Shown: positions 5,589-7,342 of the stretch, piece by piece
Layout of the letters: each line of letters begins with the position of its first letter
Position numbering within the stretch: the stretch's first letter is position 1
NCBI GenBank assembly: GCA_030667725.1
Contig: DAOUVH010000041.1
Coordinates: 1-7,342 of the forward strand
Source: Candidatus Cloacimonadota bacterium
GTDB lineage: Bacteria; Cloacimonadota; Cloacimonadia; Cloacimonadales; TCS61
Direction of reading: 5' to 3'
DNA length: 7,342 nt
Position numbers and translations under genes: made by a program
Notes under the pieces: model-generated
Database searches by the model: none
What the model saw: only the letters and a program-made list of their open reading frames with translations
What the model was told of the DNA's origin: nothing

Positions 5589-7342
5589 AAAAGAAGTAAT
5601 TAAATATTTGTTCATTTTGTTAATAATAATCACTTTCTTTATGGGAATGGGATTCGGTCTGTTCCGATATTATAGTAGAGAGCTTCCACCTCTTTCTGAG
5701 TTACAAAGTTATGAGATGAAAGTAGGTTCCGAAGTTTATGATCGTAACGATAATTTGATCCATATTTTTTATGTAGAGAAGAGACAACTAACGCATTTAA
5801 AAGAATTACCCGATTATCTTACCAAAGGTATCATGGCGGTTGAAGATAAGAATTTCTACAAGCATTGGGGTATGGATCAATTAGGGCTTATTCGAGCAAT
5901 TGTTATTGATATTAGTAAGGGAGATTTTTCTCAGGGAGCAAGTACAATAACTCAACAGCTTGCCCGAAATATGTTTCTCTCACTTGATAAAAAAATACCT
6001 CGGAAGATCAAAGAACTCATACTTGCGATCCGTATTGAAAAGAACTTTTCTAAAGATGAGATATTGGAAATGTATCTTAATAAATCTCCTTTTGGTCCTG
6101 GATTATACGGTATTGAAGTGGGATCGAAGAAGTATTTTGGCAAAGATGCAAAAGACCTTACAATTCCGGAAGCAGCACTTCTAATTGGAATGCCGCAACT
6201 TCCCAGTGCTTATTATCCTTTTCATTATCCAGAACGAGCAGTTCGAAGAAGGAACATTGTTCTTAGGCGAATGTTTGAGGAGAAGGTAATTACTGAGGAT
6301 GAATATACTGAGGCTCGTGATACAGAATTGGAATTATTTGAACCAAGTAGAAATTTTGGAGCGAAAGATTATTTTATAGAATTTATTCGCCGGAGGTTAG
6401 AGCGTGAATTCGGTACAACTCAACTTTTTGCCGGTGGACTTAAGATTTATACAACGCTGGATATGGATCTTCAGGAATATGCTGATTCTGTATTGAATAT
6501 GAATCTTAGGAAATTTGAGTATAAAAATGATTATGAATTCAAATATGATGATTTTCCACCAGATACAATAAATATAGTAACTCCTTATGTTCAGGGGAGT
6601 GTGTTTTCAATAGAGCCGGAAACAGGTTATGTGCGGGTGATGATAGGCGGCAGGAGCTTCAATCATAGTAAATTGAACCGCGTGATGCAGTCTATCAGGC
6701 AGCCTGGTTCTTCCTTTAAACCGATATTGTATTCTACTGCTCTTGTAAACGGCTACACTCCTGCTACAGTGATCGAGGATGAACCTTTCTCATTTATCCA
6801 GAATGACACACTTTTCTGGAGTCCGAAAAACTACTCAAACCTGAATTTCGGATATACCCGATTACGTACCGGATTAAAGAAATCCAGAAATGTTTATGCA
6901 GCTAAAACAATATTTGATATTGGTCCTAGAAAGGTTATGGAATTTGCCGAACGATTTGGAATTACGACACCAATTTATCCCTTCTACACTCTCTCAGTTG
7001 GCAGTATGGAAGTAAAACCATTTGAGTTGATAGCTGCTTACACAACATTTCCTAATGGTGGAGAAAGAGTAAAACCAATCTACATCAGAAGGGTTGAAGA
7101 TAAATATGGCAAGATACTGAAGACAAATGAACCGGAAAAGATCAGGGTGATGAATGAACAAGCCGCTTTTATTATGGCTAATATGATGCAGTCAGTTTGC
7201 GAGGATGGAACAGGCGTGGGAATTCGCTGGCAATCCGGTTATGAAACAATGGGTTCTATAAGCTATAAATGGAATGCTGCAGGTAAAACAGGTACTACCG
7301 ATGATTTTCGGGATGCCTGGTTCATTGGATATAATAAGAAAC
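5575..7342 (+). CDS. Class A penicillin-binding protein (PBP1A type), 3'-truncated by the window edge
   Basis: A bifunctional peptidoglycan synthase (mrcA/ponA-like) that polymerises lipid II and crosslinks stem peptides at the outer face of the inner membrane. 589 residues are present and the frame is open to the last base. Residues 9-30 form a single membrane anchor. The GT51 domain follows: EDKNFYKHWG (90-99) with catalytic E90, GASTITQQLARN (121-132), RKIKE (143-147), EILEMYLN (162-169), and PEAALLIGMPQLPSAY (198-213). After a linker containing GGLKIYTTLD, the transpeptidase domain shows SSFK (S379 nucleophile, K382) within RQPGSSFKP, SRN (437-439), and KTGTT (571-575) in AAGKTGTT. All catalytic motifs are intact. 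The segment between the two domains is moderate in length and I see no recognisable extra domain there. Only the part after the KTG motif is missing. ATG 5575 overlaps the Gx-family gene by 14 nt, so expression is probably coupled to it. Confidence 0.96.
   Translation, partial: MEINKKEVIKYLFILLIIITFFMGMGFGLFRYYSRELPPLSELQSYEMKVGSEVYDRNDNLIHIFYVEKRQLTHLKELPDYLTKGIMAVEDKNFYKHWGMDQLGLIRAIVIDISKGDFSQGASTITQQLARNMFLSLDKKIPRKIKELILAIRIEKNFSKDEILEMYLNKSPFGPGLYGIEVGSKKYFGKDAKDLTIPEAALLIGMPQLPSAYYPFHYPERAVRRRNIVLRRMFEEKVITEDEYTEARDTELELFEPSRNFGAKDYFIEFIRRRLEREFGTTQLFAGGLKIYTTLDMDLQEYADSVLNMNLRKFEYKNDYEFKYDDFPPDTINIVTPYVQGSVFSIEPETGYVRVMIGGRSFNHSKLNRVMQSIRQPGSSFKPILYSTALVNGYTPATVIEDEPFSFIQNDTLFWSPKNYSNLNFGYTRLRTGLKKSRNVYAAKTIFDIGPRKVMEFAERFGITTPIYPFYTLSVGSMEVKPFELIAAYTTFPNGGERVKPIYIRRVEDKYGKILKTNEPEKIRVMNEQAAFIMANMMQSVCEDGTGVGIRWQSGYETMGSISYKWNAAGKTGTTDDFRDAWFIGYNKK

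Noticed and set aside
5641..5643. In-frame ATG 5641 as the PBP start
   Set aside because: It would delete most of the N-terminal membrane anchor; ATG 5575 keeps it and has a plausible ribosome binding site.
5960..6184. Forward 74-residue open frame inside the PBP gene
   Set aside because: It is out of frame with the GT51 domain, which is intact and carries all its motifs across this interval.

Overview
The window is moderately AT-rich, with all recognisable genes on the + strand. The best pointer to the organism is the C-terminal tail of the second gene: a YPNPFNPxT motif followed by a FlgD-like Ig fold that ends in a short hydrophobic and lysine-containing stretch. Such tails are abundant in the Bacteroidetes/Chlorobi/Fibrobacteres-type lineages and candidate phyla such as Cloacimonadota. 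Together with the beta-helix repertoire this suggests a Gram-negative anaerobe of that kind. The phylum is an inference, not a demonstration.

Layout. 1-1341: 3' part of a YgiQ-type radical SAM gene that enters the window already open. 1346-3625: a large secreted parallel beta-helix protein with a sorting tail, only 4 nt after ygiQ. 3626-3908: a gene-free gap holding an imperfect inverted-repeat element (3638-3821) that looks like a small dispersed MITE-type repeat, followed by a candidate promoter and a clear ribosome binding site. 3909-4988: serC, phosphoserine aminotransferase. 4989-5048: a strong hairpin terminator that runs right up to the next start codon. 5049-5588: a small membrane protein of the Gx transporter / heptaprenyl diphosphate synthase component I family. 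5575-7342 (open at the 3' end): a class A penicillin-binding protein with glycosyltransferase and transpeptidase domains, whose start overlaps the preceding gene by 14 nt.

The genes do not form one obvious pathway. Three transcription units are suggested: ygiQ plus the beta-helix gene; serC alone, with its own upstream signals and terminator; and the membrane protein plus the PBP, translationally coupled and both envelope-located. Most of this is ordinary chromosomal housekeeping content. The items that repay a second look are the inverted-repeat element, the terminator abutting a start codon that lacks a Shine-Dalgarno sequence, and the overlapping Gx-family/PBP pair. I see no evidence of a novel defence, mobile or regulatory system.
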